64,000 nt of DNA from Gonocerus acuteangulatus (taxonomy: Eukaryota; Arthropoda; Insecta; Hemiptera; Coreidae): positions 55,868,603-55,932,602 of the forward strand of contig OX328124.1 of the NCBI GenBank assembly GCA_946811695.1. The letters are read 5' to 3'. Shown in pieces: positions 1-11,086 of the stretch (the stretch's first letter is position 1; every line of letters begins with the position of its first letter). The notes below the pieces were generated by a model. It did no database searches, was not told the DNA's origin, and saw only the letters and a program-made list of their open reading frames with translations. The translations under genes were made by a program, and so were the position numbers.

Positions 1-181
1 TCAGGAAGTCCTCAAGCCATTTATACTAGCTTGAGTCAGACGTAATGCTGACAAGTCATCTGAGGTAATGAATATGGCCGTATTCTATCGATTCTTTCAG
101 TTGTTTTAATTGTATCGATTATTGGTCAAATTGGTCATTGGGTTTAATTTATAATGCTATGGAAAATTTGATGGTCGTTTT

Positions 182-345
182 TTAATCGGTATTTTTATTT
201 ATAGCTGTTTTTGAATTTTTAATTATATAAATATTTTCTTTGGTCTTCCTTTTTAATGTTTTCCTTTTTTTATTTAAAATATCAACGTCTGTAAAATTAA
301 AATTATGTTTTTTAGTTATAGGATGTTCCGTCACTGTTGTCCTGA
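182..345 (-). pseudogene. Penelope-like element, GIY-YIG endonuclease C-terminal fragment
   Basis: Read on the minus strand, about 50 codons run to a TAA at 182. The peptide has the C-terminal half of the Penelope-type GIY-YIG endonuclease: the block TEHPITKKHNFNF, then a basic KRKTLKRKTKENIYI stretch carrying the expected acidic residue. It matches, at protein and DNA level, the longer minus-strand Penelope copy at 28.8-29.1 kb. The GIY and YIG strands are not visible upstream, so this is a broken remnant. Family assignment rests on motif order and on the internal match; no start codon is claimed. Confidence 0.6.
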
Positions 346-1098
346 TCTTGTTTACCATATTTCCAAGCTATTTTATTTTTATTGTCTTTACATATTAGTT
401 CAGTCTATTAGCTATTGAAGGATGGTAATAAAAAGCAAAATATCGATTTATTCCGTTAAAATCGTTGTCACTTTCCTAATATAATATATTAGTACAAAAG
501 AGAAAACCGGAATTAACAAAGGAAAATTACAAAGGTATTAACGGAATAAATGGATATTTTACTTAAAAGTGGGCAACCTGCAGTTTAATAAAAATTGACA
601 AAAATAAATGGAAATAATCCAAAATTCCCCCCCCCCTCCCCCTCCAAAAAAATAAGTTTGTACATTTAAACTGCGTTTTAGCTCCATTCACTGTTTTTTT
701 TAATTGGCAAAGTACTTGTTCTTCAAGTAAATTTTTTCTAGTTTACGACACTGTAATTCGGAATTGCATATCTTAAACAGTTATTTAGTTATTGCATTCT
801 ATTCAACGAAAAACGTGGTTAACCTAGAAAAAAAAACACAAATTTAAATTTCCTCCTTCTCTGTTGGGAGTGCACCTTAAGCCCAAAGGAACATTTCGTG
901 TCTACTATCACCACTTTAAGTATTCGTCACCACTTACGTTACACCCTGTATATAAAGTAGGGTTGAGGGGAGAGTTAGCAGTATTGTCGAAATAGGGAAG
1001 ACTACTTCTCTTTTACTTAAGGCTAAGGTACAAAATAATTCATGATGGTTTCGTAATAAAAGTGAACCTTAATTGTTAATTTTTTTTTAGTTTCATTA
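346..1098. other. AT-rich intergenic DNA
   Basis: No coding region is recognised. There is a short C-rich run near 628-645. At 928-950 the sequence TTACACCCTGTATA looks like the outer end of a Tc1/mariner-type inverted repeat (CACCCTG followed by TA), but no partner end was found. Confidence 0.4.
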
Positions 1099-1233
1099 TA
1101 GCGCGGTTCCTCCCTCCCCCATAGGGAGGAACCCCGCTTATAAGGTTGATCTCATGACGCAATCCGGAAGTGCCAACTAGAAAATTTTGCGCTTCAGAAC
1201 CCCTAGACACCGAAAATGATAGTGGTTAAAATT

Positions 1234-1235
<2 letters not shown>

Positions 1236-1286
<51 letters not shown>

Positions 1287-1289
1287 ATA

Positions 1290-1345
<56 letters not shown>
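1236..1345. repeat. (TA)n microsatellite inside HLE copy A
   Basis: About 110 bp of TA/TG dinucleotide repeat just inside the hairpin end of the element. The same position holds (TA)n of different length in the other copies, near 2154, 5152, 24054, 37618, 49621 and 52825. Confidence 0.9.
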
Positions 1346-1348
<3 letters not shown>

Positions 1349-2152
1349 CTGTTCGCTCTGTAGCTCCTAGACGAATGGTCCGATTTTGATGAAATTTGGT
1401 ACAAAAATCTTTCGTCTAATTTGAAAAGTCAAGTTCGTTAACCACTGGAAGATGGCGTTAGGGGCGAAATTCGCGCAAAAAAAATCGTAACGCTTACGTT
1501 TTTGAGTTCATAAGCTTGTAAGTACTCGTTTTATATCCTTCTTGGGCTAGGAAAACGAATGAAACCATTTTCAAGGCGATAGCTTTAACCGTTTTCGAGA
1601 AAATTGGAAACAATAGTTTTTGAATACCGTTTTTGGTTTGGGTATTTAGAATCATGGGATACAATTGAAACATTTTTCGCATGTTTGAATTTCATTAAAA
1701 CTAATATGTTAAACTTTTGGTTACGTTTGGAGTTAAGGAAGGGTTAGAATAAAATATTTCATGAACAGTCATGAAAAGTTTTGGGAACTTCGTATACTTT
1801 CATTAATATCTCGAACACGGTTGGGAAATCCTGGTAAGTGGATAGAAACTATTTGATAGCTTACTAAATTCTCTAAAAAAAGATTCTAAAACTATTTTTG
1901 ATTAGGTTAGGTCAATCGGAGAAATAAGTGCTTAAAACTTCAAATACGTCTGTTTTGTTCTTAAGAACGGGTTTTTGTCGTTCTTTTTGTAATTTTTGTT
2001 TCTACCCCTTAGTTTTTTAGCGCGGTTCCTCCCTCCCCCATAGGGAGGAACCCCGCTTATAAGGTTGATACAATGAAACAATCCGGAAGTGCCGACAAGA
2101 ATATTTCGCGTTTCAGAACCCCTAGAGACCGAAAATAACGGTGGTTCAAATT

Positions 2153-2195
<43 letters not shown>

Positions 2196-3873
2196 CTGTT
2201 CGCTCATTTCTGGCTTCCCTGATGGTCCGATTTTGATGAAATTTGGTACAAAAATCAGTCGTCCAATTTGAAAGGTCAAGTTCGTTAACCAGCAAAATCC
2301 GCCCACTGGAAGATGGCGTTTGGGGCGAAATACGCGCAAACAAAATCGTAACGCTTACGTTTTTGAGTTCATAAGCTTGTAAGTACTCTTTTTATAGGCT
2401 TCTTGGGCTAGGAAAACGACTGAAACCATTTTCAAGGCGATAGCTTTAACCGTTTTTGAGAAAATTGGAAAAATAATTTTTGAATACCGTTTTTGGTTTG
2501 GGTACTTAGAATCACGGGATTCAGTTGAAACATTATCTGCATGTTCTACTTTCATTAAAACTAAAATTTATGTTATGTTAATTTATGTTGAAAGTTATGT
2601 TACGTTTGGAGTTAAGGAAGGGTTAGAATAAAATATTTTATGAACAGACATGAAAAGTTTTGGGAACTTCGTATATTTTCATTAATATTTCGAACACGGT
2701 TGGGAAATCGTGGTAAGTGGATAGAAACTATTTGAAAGCTCACTAAATCCTCTACAAAAATGATTCTAAAACTATTTGTGATTCGGTTATGTCAATCGGA
2801 GAAATAAGTGCTTAAAACTTCAAATACGTCTGTTTTGTTCTTATGAACGGGTTTTTGTCGTTTTTTTGTTGTAATTTTTGTCTCTTTCCCTTGGTTTTTT
2901 ATTTTTGTAATTTCTTATGTTAGGAAAATGTATTTGTTTGTAAAACAGGATAGGAAAAATGAGACCAATTTTCTGTTGCTAGAAATAATGAAAATTTTGG
3001 GAACTTCGTATACTTTCATTAATATCTCGAAAACGGTTGAAAATCTTGCGAAGCGAAAGATTACCATTCGAAAGGTTACTAAATTTTCTACAAAAAATGT
3101 TTTGAAGACATTTGCGATGGGATGGCCATATTTGGAGAAATAAGTGCTTAAAACATAGGTAATTTCGTTCATTTGAACGAATCTTTTTGTGTGTTTCCTA
3201 CAGTTTTTTTTTTTCACTGCTCGTTATTTTTGTGATTGCTTATAGTAGTCAAATGTATTAGTCAATAAAACAGGATACGTATAAATAGAAACAATATTTT
3301 GTTTCAACGGCATCTTGGAATTCTAAGATGCCCTATGAATATCCAGATTACTGTACTGGTGTTGATTTCGTTCTTTAGAATTGTTTTTGGTATTCCCTAT
3401 TTTCAGCAGTTTTTATCTATTTATTAATTTTTTTGTTTAAATTCATTGAACAAAATCATAGGAATTCGAAGGTGAGGAGCTAGGAGGCTTAGGGTGGGGG
3501 GCATTTTCCCTGTCCCCAGGTACCTCCCAGTGTACCTTCGTCATCTGTAAGTCCCTTTCTAGAGTCATAAAGATAAGCCTCCAAACAACTTTAGGAATGT
3601 AGGATTTCTAATTTTTGCCAGTATCAGAACAGCCGCTTTTTACATACCACAGTGGTACTGACGTACCGGTTTATACTAGTTGCACTCCACACGGTGGTAG
3701 TACTTGGTGTATACCACAGCGGATTGCTCATTATAATCTTATTTTATACGTATAGGTAAATAGGTACCTACAAAAAAGTTTATTTGTGTATAAGTGTTGC
3801 GTTATTGGGATTAGAATAAAATATTTTATTAACAGACATGAAATGGTTTGGAATCTTCGTATATTGTCCTTAA

Positions 3874-3924
3874 TTTTTTTTTTTTTCTTTTATGGTGCAT
3901 CGAAATCTGAGTCATTAGCACCAT
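3874..3924 (-). repeat. SINE 3' tail remnant inside HLE copy B
   Basis: On the minus strand the sequence GGTGCTAATGACTCAGAT followed by GATGCACCATAAAA and an A-rich tail matches the 3' end of the tRNA-derived SINE at 46420-46643. The equivalent remnant occurs in copy E near 39318 and on the + strand near 51080, so the insertion predates amplification of this HLE subfamily. Confidence 0.55.
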
Positions 3925-4065
3925 TTTTTCCTTATGAGCTTATATAATACTTAGATTTAGCTAGCGACAATATTTTACACCGCAATTAAAGTGACTTGCT
4001 CTTCTTACAAATATAATATTTATATTATAATATAAACATAATACATTAATTTGTCTGAAAAAAAA

Positions 4066-4668
4066 GTCCGACCCGCAGGAACTGCTTCATCTTAGCGCGG
4101 TTCCGTTCTTATCTCAAGTGCGATTAGTGAAGGAATATAGCACCTATCGGTAGGTATTAGCACCATTTTTCCCTCTTAATATCTTCAAAACAGTTAAGAA
4201 ATCGTGGGAAGTACGATATAACCATTCAAAAGCTTACTAAATTCTCTAAAAAAAAGATTCTGAAGCAAATTTCGATGGGGCAATGCCAGTCGGAGAAGTA
4301 AGTGCTTAAAACTACGAAAGTGTTAGTTTTGTTATTTTAAACGGGTTTTTGTCACTGTTTACCTCACTTTTGTTTTTTAAGTTTATTTAACGGTGGAATG
4401 AGTATTTCATTAAAGCTGAGAAAATAAGAATCATATTGGTAATAGAGTTTTCCTAGAGTGAGCGTCGCGATGACGGGAGAGTCCCATCCGTTTAGAAAAC
4501 TGTTAGTTTCCATATGTGGCGCTTTAAGCTTCCTTCTTTTTGAGATTTTATTTTATATTTTTAACGAAAGATCAAAACCTACCGATAGCTGCTACTATTC
4601 CTTTACTAATCGCACTTCGGATAAGAACGGAACCGCGCTAAGATGATGCAGTTCCTGCGAGTTGGACT
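4066..4668. repeat. Head-to-head duplicated 5' terminal block of the HLE family
   Basis: Both edges carry the family 5' end: TCCGACCCGCAGGAACTGC facing right and its inverted counterpart at 4626-4667, each followed by TTAGCGCGGTTCCGTTCTTA and a further matched stretch to about 90 bp. The inverted pair encloses about 420 bp. The same block occurs at 39508-40111 and, in reverse orientation, at 50335-50944. It can be mistaken for a separate MITE. Confidence 0.6.
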
Positions 4669-4762
4669 TTTTTATTTTTGTAATTCTTATATTAGGTAAA
4701 TGTATTTTTGTTTAAAACAGGATAGTTAAAATGAGAACCAATTTTCTGTTGTTAGACATAGA

Positions 4763-5017
4763 TGAGTTAGAAAAATACGAGTACCTTTGCATAAATTCCT
4801 AGCAACCTGAAAATTTGCATGAAAGATAGGGACAACATTATAAGGGAATTGGGAAAAGCCCTTATCGATCCCATGAGTGCAAAGAATTTTTTCGAGGTCA
4901 AAGTTCGCTAAAAAAGGTTTTTAGGAATTTTCAACGAAACGTTTTGTTTTATGGTAAAAATATTTCAGACAAAAATTGTAGATTGTGCAATTATGTAAAA
5001 AACTTGTCTTCACACTT
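4763..5017. other. Spacer between HLE copies
   Basis: AT-rich sequence with no open reading frame or motif I recognise. Confidence 0.4.
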
Positions 5018-5149
5018 TTAGCGCGGTTACCCCCTATCTCCATTGGGAGAACCCGCTTGTGAGGTTGACCTCATGACGCAATCCGGAAGTGCCGACTAGA
5101 AACTTTCACGTTTCACGCCCTATAGATCACGAAAATATAGGTGGCTAAA

Positions 5150-5219
<70 letters not shown>

Positions 5220-6447
5220 ATATTTATATATATGCTTGTCTGTTCGCTCTCTAGCAAGCTCAAAAATGGTCCGATTTTAACGAAATTTGGTACAAAAATC
5301 TGACGTCTAATTTGAAAGGTCAAGTTCGTTAACCAGCAGAATCCGCCCACTAGAAGATAGTATTTGGAGCGAAATTCGCGCAAAAGAAATCGTAACGCTT
5401 ACGTTTTTGAGTTCATATGCTTGCAGGTACTTGTTTTATAGGTTTCTTGGGCTAGGAAAACGAATGAAACCATTTTCAAGGCGATAGCTTTAACCGTTTC
5501 TGAGATAAGTGGAATCAATGTTTTTGTAAGTCATTATTTTTTTGTGAGTACTTAGAATCGCGGGATTCAATTGAAATATTTTCTACATCCTGAAAATTAG
5601 TCCCAACTAAGATGTTTAAATTTTGGTTATATTTGGATATAAGGAAGTATGCGAAAACAATTATTTTATTAATAGACATGAAAAGTTTTCGGATCTCCAT
5701 ACATTTTTCGTAAATATCTCGATAACGGTTGGGAAATCGTAATAAGTGGAAAGTGACCATTCGAATGCTTACTAAATTCTCTACAAAAAAAGGTTCTGAA
5801 GCAATATTCGATGGGGCAACGTCAATGAGAGATATAAGCGCTTAAAACTTAAGAAGTGTTTGTTTTGTTGTTTTAAAATGGTTTTTCTCTTTCTTTATCT
5901 CACTTTTTAATTGGTTGTTTCTACTTTTAAATTGAATTTATCAGAAAAATTAGTATTGTAATAAAATAAGCTAAGAAACGGTCTAAGGAATTCATAATAA
6001 GTATGGAGTGGCTGTGGTAATCATGATGGCAGTGGCTAATCATGATGACGTAGGTTGTTTTGAATTCTCCATCTATATAACCTTCCTCATAGCTTCAAAC
6101 TGAAGTTACCGTTATTTCTTATTTTATAGAAAGAATGGAATTTAATTCGCCATGAAGCACATATTTACAGTTGATTATAACAATAAAACGAATTTTCTAG
6201 TAAAACAAGACTTAAATACTTAAAATGACAAGGAATTTTTGGTTGTTTAGAATAGAGCCTCCTCAGCAGTAGCCAAAGAGTAAGTACGTTTTCAGTACAT
6301 AATTGTATTGATTTATACAGATTAAGAATTATCCGCTTCTGTGTATGTTGACTACTGTCAGTTTCCTGTGATTTGTGATGCTAATCTATTCCATTTCTTC
6401 GAGATGTAACCGCGCTAAGATGACGCAGTTCCTGCGAGTCGGACTTT
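5018..6447 (-). mobile_element. Helitron/Helentron-like element copy C (short subtype)
   Basis: Bounded on the minus strand by a 5' end TCCGACTCGCAGGAACTGC at 6444 and a 3' end GTAACCGCGCTAA at 5018. The terminal motif is GCGCGGTTAC rather than GCGCGGTTCC, and both ends share that variant, so this is a coherent subtype. A (TA)n tract of about 85 bp sits just inside the 3' hairpin. Its 3' half resembles copy D at 23918-25209 closely. Nothing coding is seen. Confidence 0.6.
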
Positions 6448-6449
6448 TT

Positions 6450-7439
6450 AGTATTATGCTTTGTATTTCATACTTTAACTCCGTTCATATTTTTTGTTGA
6501 GCTGCTGCTTGTTTCAGTCCTCGGTCTTTCTTGATTTTTTAAAATTGTTTACCGACTGTTTGGAACGAAATAATCACACACGTAGTGGTAAGGAAAATCA
6601 TTTTTTTGATCTTAACATACCCTGGATGAATTTTATGGAATTCGACTTTTCTAATAATAAGCAAGGAACAAAATGTTATCAAAATTGATCTATAAAAAAC
6701 ATTCATGCTTTTTGGTAAACACTATTAATCATTCGTCCAATAAAATTAGTGGCTGTTGTAAAATACCTCACAGTTTTTGTCCATTAGGGAAAAGAATTCC
6801 GTCTCGAGGAAAAGAGGAGAATACGCTAAGCATAACTTGAGTAAAATTGAGTGGACGAATTATGCTGATGTAGTTGTGGTATGTTGATGGAACTATGCTG
6901 CTATCTGTCCGCAAAGATATTTAGAAAGCGGCATTGGAGTTATGCTGAAAATTTAAGGAATTTTCGATGGAAAGATGGAGTCCCTATATTTAATTCTCTC
7001 GCTCATAATATTATAGTATTATGGCTGACACTCTTCGTGTATCTTTCTAGTTATTAACTACTTAACTGTAATATCTTAATTAGTGAAATTTGTATATTTT
7101 TTTACGGACCCTTATAAAAACAAGGCGATTTTCTCACATTAAAATAATTAATAAAAACTGTATTAAAATAAAATGGTAAAAAAAAGAGTCAGTATATCAA
7201 ATTTCTGAAAAAAAAACAAATAACGGAAATAAAATAATTAATTACTAATAAATTAAAATTTACTACTTTAAAAACGAGAAATAAACAATGAGAAAATTGT
7301 AATAATAATAAATAATAAAATAATTTATTTTCTATTGAAAAATGAAAATCATTCTTGTGTCAGTATTGTAGGATATTTAATATGAACACTTTATTTTCTA
7401 TCCCGCACCTAACACACACACACACACAAATAAAAAAAA
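6450..7439. other. AT-rich intergenic DNA
   Basis: No convincing coding, RNA or mobile feature. Several short open frames have no family resemblance. Confidence 0.4.
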
Positions 7440-7725
7440 ATTACACTCTCTTCATTGACGTATACACCCGTATACACCGAATGGGGCACACTAGGAGGGT
7501 GGTGACAGTGTGGTCTGTACTATGTTCCAGGCACCTGTTTAATCCCCGTTGCAGGCATCCGTTAATTAATTACACGCTGGGTGATTCTAGGGACCCATAA
7601 TCCAATCCTCGAACCACGACACTAGAAGATAAAAACCTTTAGTGCTCGCTCAGGTTTTGAACCTGGGTCCTTGGAACATCTCATTCGGTATAGTTAAATA
7701 ACCTCGTGGCTTGCATTCTTTTAGT
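7440..7725 (-). repeat. Possible tRNA-derived SINE
   Basis: On the minus strand a GGTTCAAAACC stretch matches the RNA polymerase III B box, preceded at about the right distance by a degenerate D-arm-like segment (GAGGTTATTTAACTATACC). It ends near a (CA)n and A-rich segment. No flanking duplication was found. It differs from the main SINE family of this window. Confidence 0.35.
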
Positions 7726-8310
7726 AAGAGTTTAATTGTTAGTAGTCTGTCGCATGTCTGCCATATTGGACTGACTTTTTTGGTCGTAAGATGAGTACGT
7801 GTTAGTACTTCATCGTGTATTGTAAATTATGTATTAGCTTGCCATTTATGAGTACTGCTTTATATCTCCCTTAGGAGGTTATCTCTTGCACTGTACCATG
7901 AGGCTTGCCTTTCAAGAAAGATATTTCCCGTAATTGGTAAGTTTAAGTATTTAGTTAGAATCCACTGATTTTACTCCTATGGCTTTTAGCACTTTACTCC
8001 GAAGGAAAGTAGATATTCAAGTTTCACTGATGATTGAATTTAAAAAAAACAAAAAAAAACCCTCTAATCTTTATAGATTCTACCTATTCGACACGGAAAA
8101 TTACCCCCGTTAAAATTTATATATGTATATATACATAAAAAAATAATAGTATAAGAAAATCAGTAATAACTGTCATTTCGCACTGAAGACGTTGACGTCA
8201 AATAACACAGGCACACAAAATAAAAAAAAGTGGTATTTTCCAAAGACACCATGCGTATATTCTTATGTATTTCGACACGCTGTGTTTAAGGGCATATGAA
8301 GGCCAAATTT
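7726..8310. other. AT-rich intergenic DNA with a dispersed repeat scrap
   Basis: Around 8060-8130 the minus strand carries the AGGTAG-AT motif that follows (TA)n tracts elsewhere in the window (32.7, 36.2 and 61.5 kb). Nothing coding is seen. Confidence 0.4.
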
Positions 8311-8608
8311 CGCATGAAGTAGTTTAAGAAGAAATAACTAGAGTTTCCATGGTTTTGAGGGTCGCTGCATTCGAATCCGAGGTCTGTTTCACCCAATCGG
8401 CGCAAAAACAAGGTCATTTCAAGGACAAATATGTCTATATTGCCAAAATGAATCTTTGACTGCACATTAATTTTTATCAAAATAAACTTATTTGTCCTTA
8501 AAATGACCTTGATTTTCGCCGATGTGGTGAAGCAGACCTCGGATTCCAATTCACCGACCCTCAAAAACATGGAAGCTCTAGTTATTTCTTCATAAACGAC
8601 ATTCTCCG
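8311..8608. repeat. Foldback hairpin element
   Basis: Two inverted arms of about 105-120 bp (8311-8432 and 8487-8608) flank a loop of about 54 bp. They pair through blocks such as GAAGAAATAACTAGAG, CCGAGGTCTG and CAAGGTCATTT. A 125-codon minus-strand open frame across it is a by-product of the hairpin. It lies just before a diverged HLE. Confidence 0.7.
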
Positions 8609-8679
8609 CACTAAAATCTCTCTTTGAAACAACGAAAAAATATGTTATTTTTTTACTTAACACTAAATAAAAAACTATG

Positions 8680-9210
8680 AAAAATAGGCAAAAGAACCGT
8701 TCTATTAAACGAAACTAACGACTTAAACATTTACGCACTTATCTCTCCGGATATGACCGTCCATTGAAAATTACATTAGAAACGTTTTTTGTAGGACATT
8801 TATTAGGCTTTCGAATGGCTACTAGCCATTTACGACGATATCCCAACCGTTTTAGAGATACATAAGAAAATATAGGAATATCCTAAAAATGTTCATGTCC
8901 GATAAAAATGTGTTTTTCGAATACTTCCCTTACTCCAAATGTAACCAAAATTTAAATGTCTTAGTTTAGATTAATTTAAAAAAATTAGATATTTAAACTG
9001 ATGTCACACTAGTTTCTCTAAACGATCTTTTAAACGTATACCTGTAAGGGAGCCTACATGCGAAAAGCCATAAGCGCAACGATGTTTTTCGCGAATTTTG
9101 CCTATGAAATAGAGTTCCGGTTAGTGCTATTTAATTAGATAAAGTATTTTTGCACAACATTTTATCAAAATCGGATCATTTTTGAGCTAGATAGAGAGCG
9201 AAAAGACACA

Positions 9211-9257
<47 letters not shown>

Positions 9258-9284
9258 ACACACACACACCACACACACACACAC

Positions 9285-9353
<69 letters not shown>

Positions 9354-9474
9354 GCACACACACAAATTTGAACATTCGTAACCTATTTAATTTTCTAATC
9401 GACACTTCCTGCGTCATAAGATCAACCTGATATTCGGGTTTCCTCCCTATGGAAGGAAGGAGGAAACGCCCTAA
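8680..9474 (+). mobile_element. Diverged Helitron/Helentron-like element, 3' part
   Basis: Interior sequence (AAGCTTTCGAATGG-like and ACTTCCCTTACTCC-like blocks) and the 3' end match the HLE family on the + strand: GGGTTTCCTCCCTATGG hairpin, then GGAAACGCCCTAA at the tip. The conserved (TA)n tract is present and has been joined by a long (CA)n. Divergence is much greater than among copies A, B and E, so this is an old copy. The 5' end was not found. Confidence 0.5.
9209..9365. repeat. (CA)n and (TA)n compound microsatellite
   Basis: About 100 bp of CA repeat with regular CCA interruptions followed by about 50 bp of TA repeat. The long open frames on the opposite strand (VCVCVC, YIYIYI) are artefacts of this repeat. 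Confidence 0.95.
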
Positions 9475-9591
9475 AAAAACATTTCGCATACACACTTTAC
9501 CACTATTGAGATTGTTGTATATTGACTCTCGATAACGGATATAGGAAATCCCTAACCGGCATCCTTTCTTCGAAGTTTCTGAATTTCACGT

Positions 9592-10092
9592 AAAGCCGCA
9601 AAGGACTCTCATTACCTTCAAACAGAAGAAGCAATAATACTATCTGCAAATGAAATCTATCTACCATCAAAAAGAAAAATACAGAAGAAATGGGAAGATA
9701 AATGGTTGCAAAATAAAAGAAAACAAATTAAGACTAATTAAAAGTTCTGTTCTGGCCTGGGAAACATCATTCAGGGAAAATCGAAAAGAAGAAGTAGCTA
9801 TTACTAGACTGCGAAAAGCCATTCCAAATTAACCCACGGACACCTCATAACTCATGAACAACCAGCAAAATGTACTAACTGCGGAGGCTGTCTTAGTGTT
9901 TATCATATATTTAACGAATGTAATCACTACTCATGTATTTCAGGCAGGCTTAATATCCCAAAGGATGTGTTTAATGCATTAGGAAATTCCTCAAATGTTA
10001 TTGATTTAGTTATAAGATTTCTAAAAGAAGCAAACTTGTATAAAGAGCTTTAAAAAAAAAATAAATAAATAAAAAAAAAAAAAAAAAAAAAA
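9592..10092 (+). pseudogene. I-clade non-LTR retrotransposon, C-terminal fragment and A-rich tail
   Basis: Reading frames shift between about 9592 and 10052. They give AAKDSHYLQTEEAIILSAN (the linker after RNase H), an RLRKSHSKLTHGHLIT block, and a CCHC-like zinc knuckle CTNCGGCLSVYHIFNEC. A stop after LVIRFLKEANLYKEL is followed directly by an A-rich tail at 10052-10097. The layout matches the longer element at 54225-56310. At least one internal stop and one frameshift make it non-functional. The upstream boundary is uncertain. Confidence 0.65.
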
Positions 10093-10307
10093 AAAAATAC
10101 TGTAAGCTGTATTGATATTTTCGTATAAAGTGTACATTTCGTTTTGTCAAAACATCAAGCCATGTTTGTCAAACAAGTTTTTTTTTTATGCAGAAACATA
10201 AAACTAATACACTAAAAAAAAAAAACAGTTACACACCAAAGAACCGATGTACAAGTATTTTCTTATATATACTTCATAAAATAAAATAAAATTCAAAATT
10301 AAGTTTT

Positions 10308-10352
10308 CGGGCAATGATAGCCACGTAGTTCTTTGCCCTAAAAAACAAATAA
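10308..10352 (+). repeat. 3' end hairpin of another non-LTR family
   Basis: GGGCAATGAT and TTTGCCCTAAA form a short hairpin followed by a run of ACAAATAAACAAACAA. The same arrangement on the minus strand near 60262-60310 ends in an (ATCC)n tail. It is interpreted as a heavily 5'-truncated retrotransposon insertion. Confidence 0.4.
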
Positions 10353-10931
10353 ACAAACAACACGTAGAAAATTAAACTCTCTGCTTGAAGGGTTACTACG
10401 AGAAGGAAATTAATTAACTTAACCTCGGTTGTTTTATTTGATCCTTTAAATGAATAATCACAAATTAATATAACCTATAGAATTAAAGTCATGTTTAAAA
10501 CATACATAAATAATATAAACTCTTTATGAACGTATTGAATAAAATCGTTTATTTTATTTAAAAAAATCTACTTTTAAATATATGTTTCATTACTATAAAA
10601 TCACGTTTCTTAATTCTTCTTTTATTAAGTCGTGACTTCTCTTTATATAATGGATAGAAATCATTTCTCGTGAGTGGATGATAATAATATACAAATAATA
10701 CGTTCATATAACACGTGAGAATAATAGTATTTTTAATATGAAAAAAAAACCGTGAAAAATCATATGCAAAAATTTATTATTTCACATCATCATTCAAATG
10801 ATTAGTTGTAAATGTATTTACTGTATGTTTTAATGATTTCTATACAACATATACATGCACAAAATAAATGATTTTCTTTATTAAGTGTATGTAAAAAAAA
10901 GGGGTAGAGACTAAATACGAAACTTTGTAAA
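10353..10931. other. AT-rich intergenic DNA
   Basis: Nothing coding or repeated was recognised in this stretch. Confidence 0.4.
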
Positions 10932-10939
10932 GGACTCAC

Positions 10940-11086
10940 CAGCTATGACCATCCCTCTTGCCTGTGTGTACACTACTGGAGTGAGATTCTTCTGCTAACT
11001 CTTGGCGGGAGGACGGATCTCTTCCGGAAATAGACGAAGATATCCGAACGTTCTGGCTGCTGCTCTCGGTACATCCTCCAATTTTC
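10940..11086 (-). CDS. Candidate orphan exon, Ser-rich, unknown product
   Basis: This stretch is GC-richer than its surroundings. One minus-strand frame is open for about 48 codons, reading ESSSQNVRISSSISGRDPSS and then a charged segment ELAEESHSSSVHTGKRDGHS. It runs into a good 5' splice site, CTG followed by GTGAGT, at 10939-10934. There is no convincing polypyrimidine tract at the upstream edge, so the acceptor is unclear. I do not recognise the protein. It may be one exon of a long-intron host gene, or a chance open frame in old repeat DNA. Confidence 0.25.

Larger units (their letters stand above)
2017..4668 (-). mobile_element. Helitron/Helentron-like element copy B, near full length
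   Basis: A 2.65-kb non-autonomous element. On the minus strand it begins with the family 5' end (TCC-AC-CGCAGGAACTGC; here TCCAACTCGCAGG), has TTAGCGCGGTTCC about 30 bp inside, and ends with a GC hairpin and GGAACCGCGCTAA at the very tip. This offset pairing is the asymmetric terminal inverted repeat described for Helentron/Helitron2 elements; T-tract insertion is also as expected for them. No Rep/helicase open reading frame is present. Copy E at 37483-40111 is a near-identical twin over its whole length. A standard TIR transposon family is the main alternative. Confidence 0.6.
1099..4762 (-). mobile_element. Helitron/Helentron-like element copy A, split by nested copy B
   Basis: Non-autonomous element oriented on the minus strand. 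Its 3' terminus is at 1099: a GC-rich hairpin (GGTTCCTCCC paired with GGGAGGAACC) and the family terminus GCGCTA. Next inside is a long (TA)n tract, then about 700 bp of conserved non-coding sequence. At about 2017 it is interrupted by copy B, and its interior resumes after 4668 with the matching sequence TTTTTGTAATTCTTAT, fading near 4762. Its own 5' end is missing. The intact equivalent of the junction inside copy B (near 2890-2905) shows the insertion was into a run of T. No protein is encoded. Confidence 0.6.

Noticed and set aside
924..950. A complete Tc1/mariner MITE ending ACACCCTGTATA
   Set aside because: Only one end is visible; no inverted partner lies within reach.
1177..1404. Open frames reading IYIYIY at many places (also 2.1, 5.1, 9.2, 24.0, 37.5, 48.9, 52.7, 58.6 kb)
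   Set aside because: They are translations of (TA)n microsatellites, open in all frames by composition.
8286..8663. A 125-codon protein-coding gene on the minus strand
   Set aside because: It spans the foldback hairpin and has no recognised domain.
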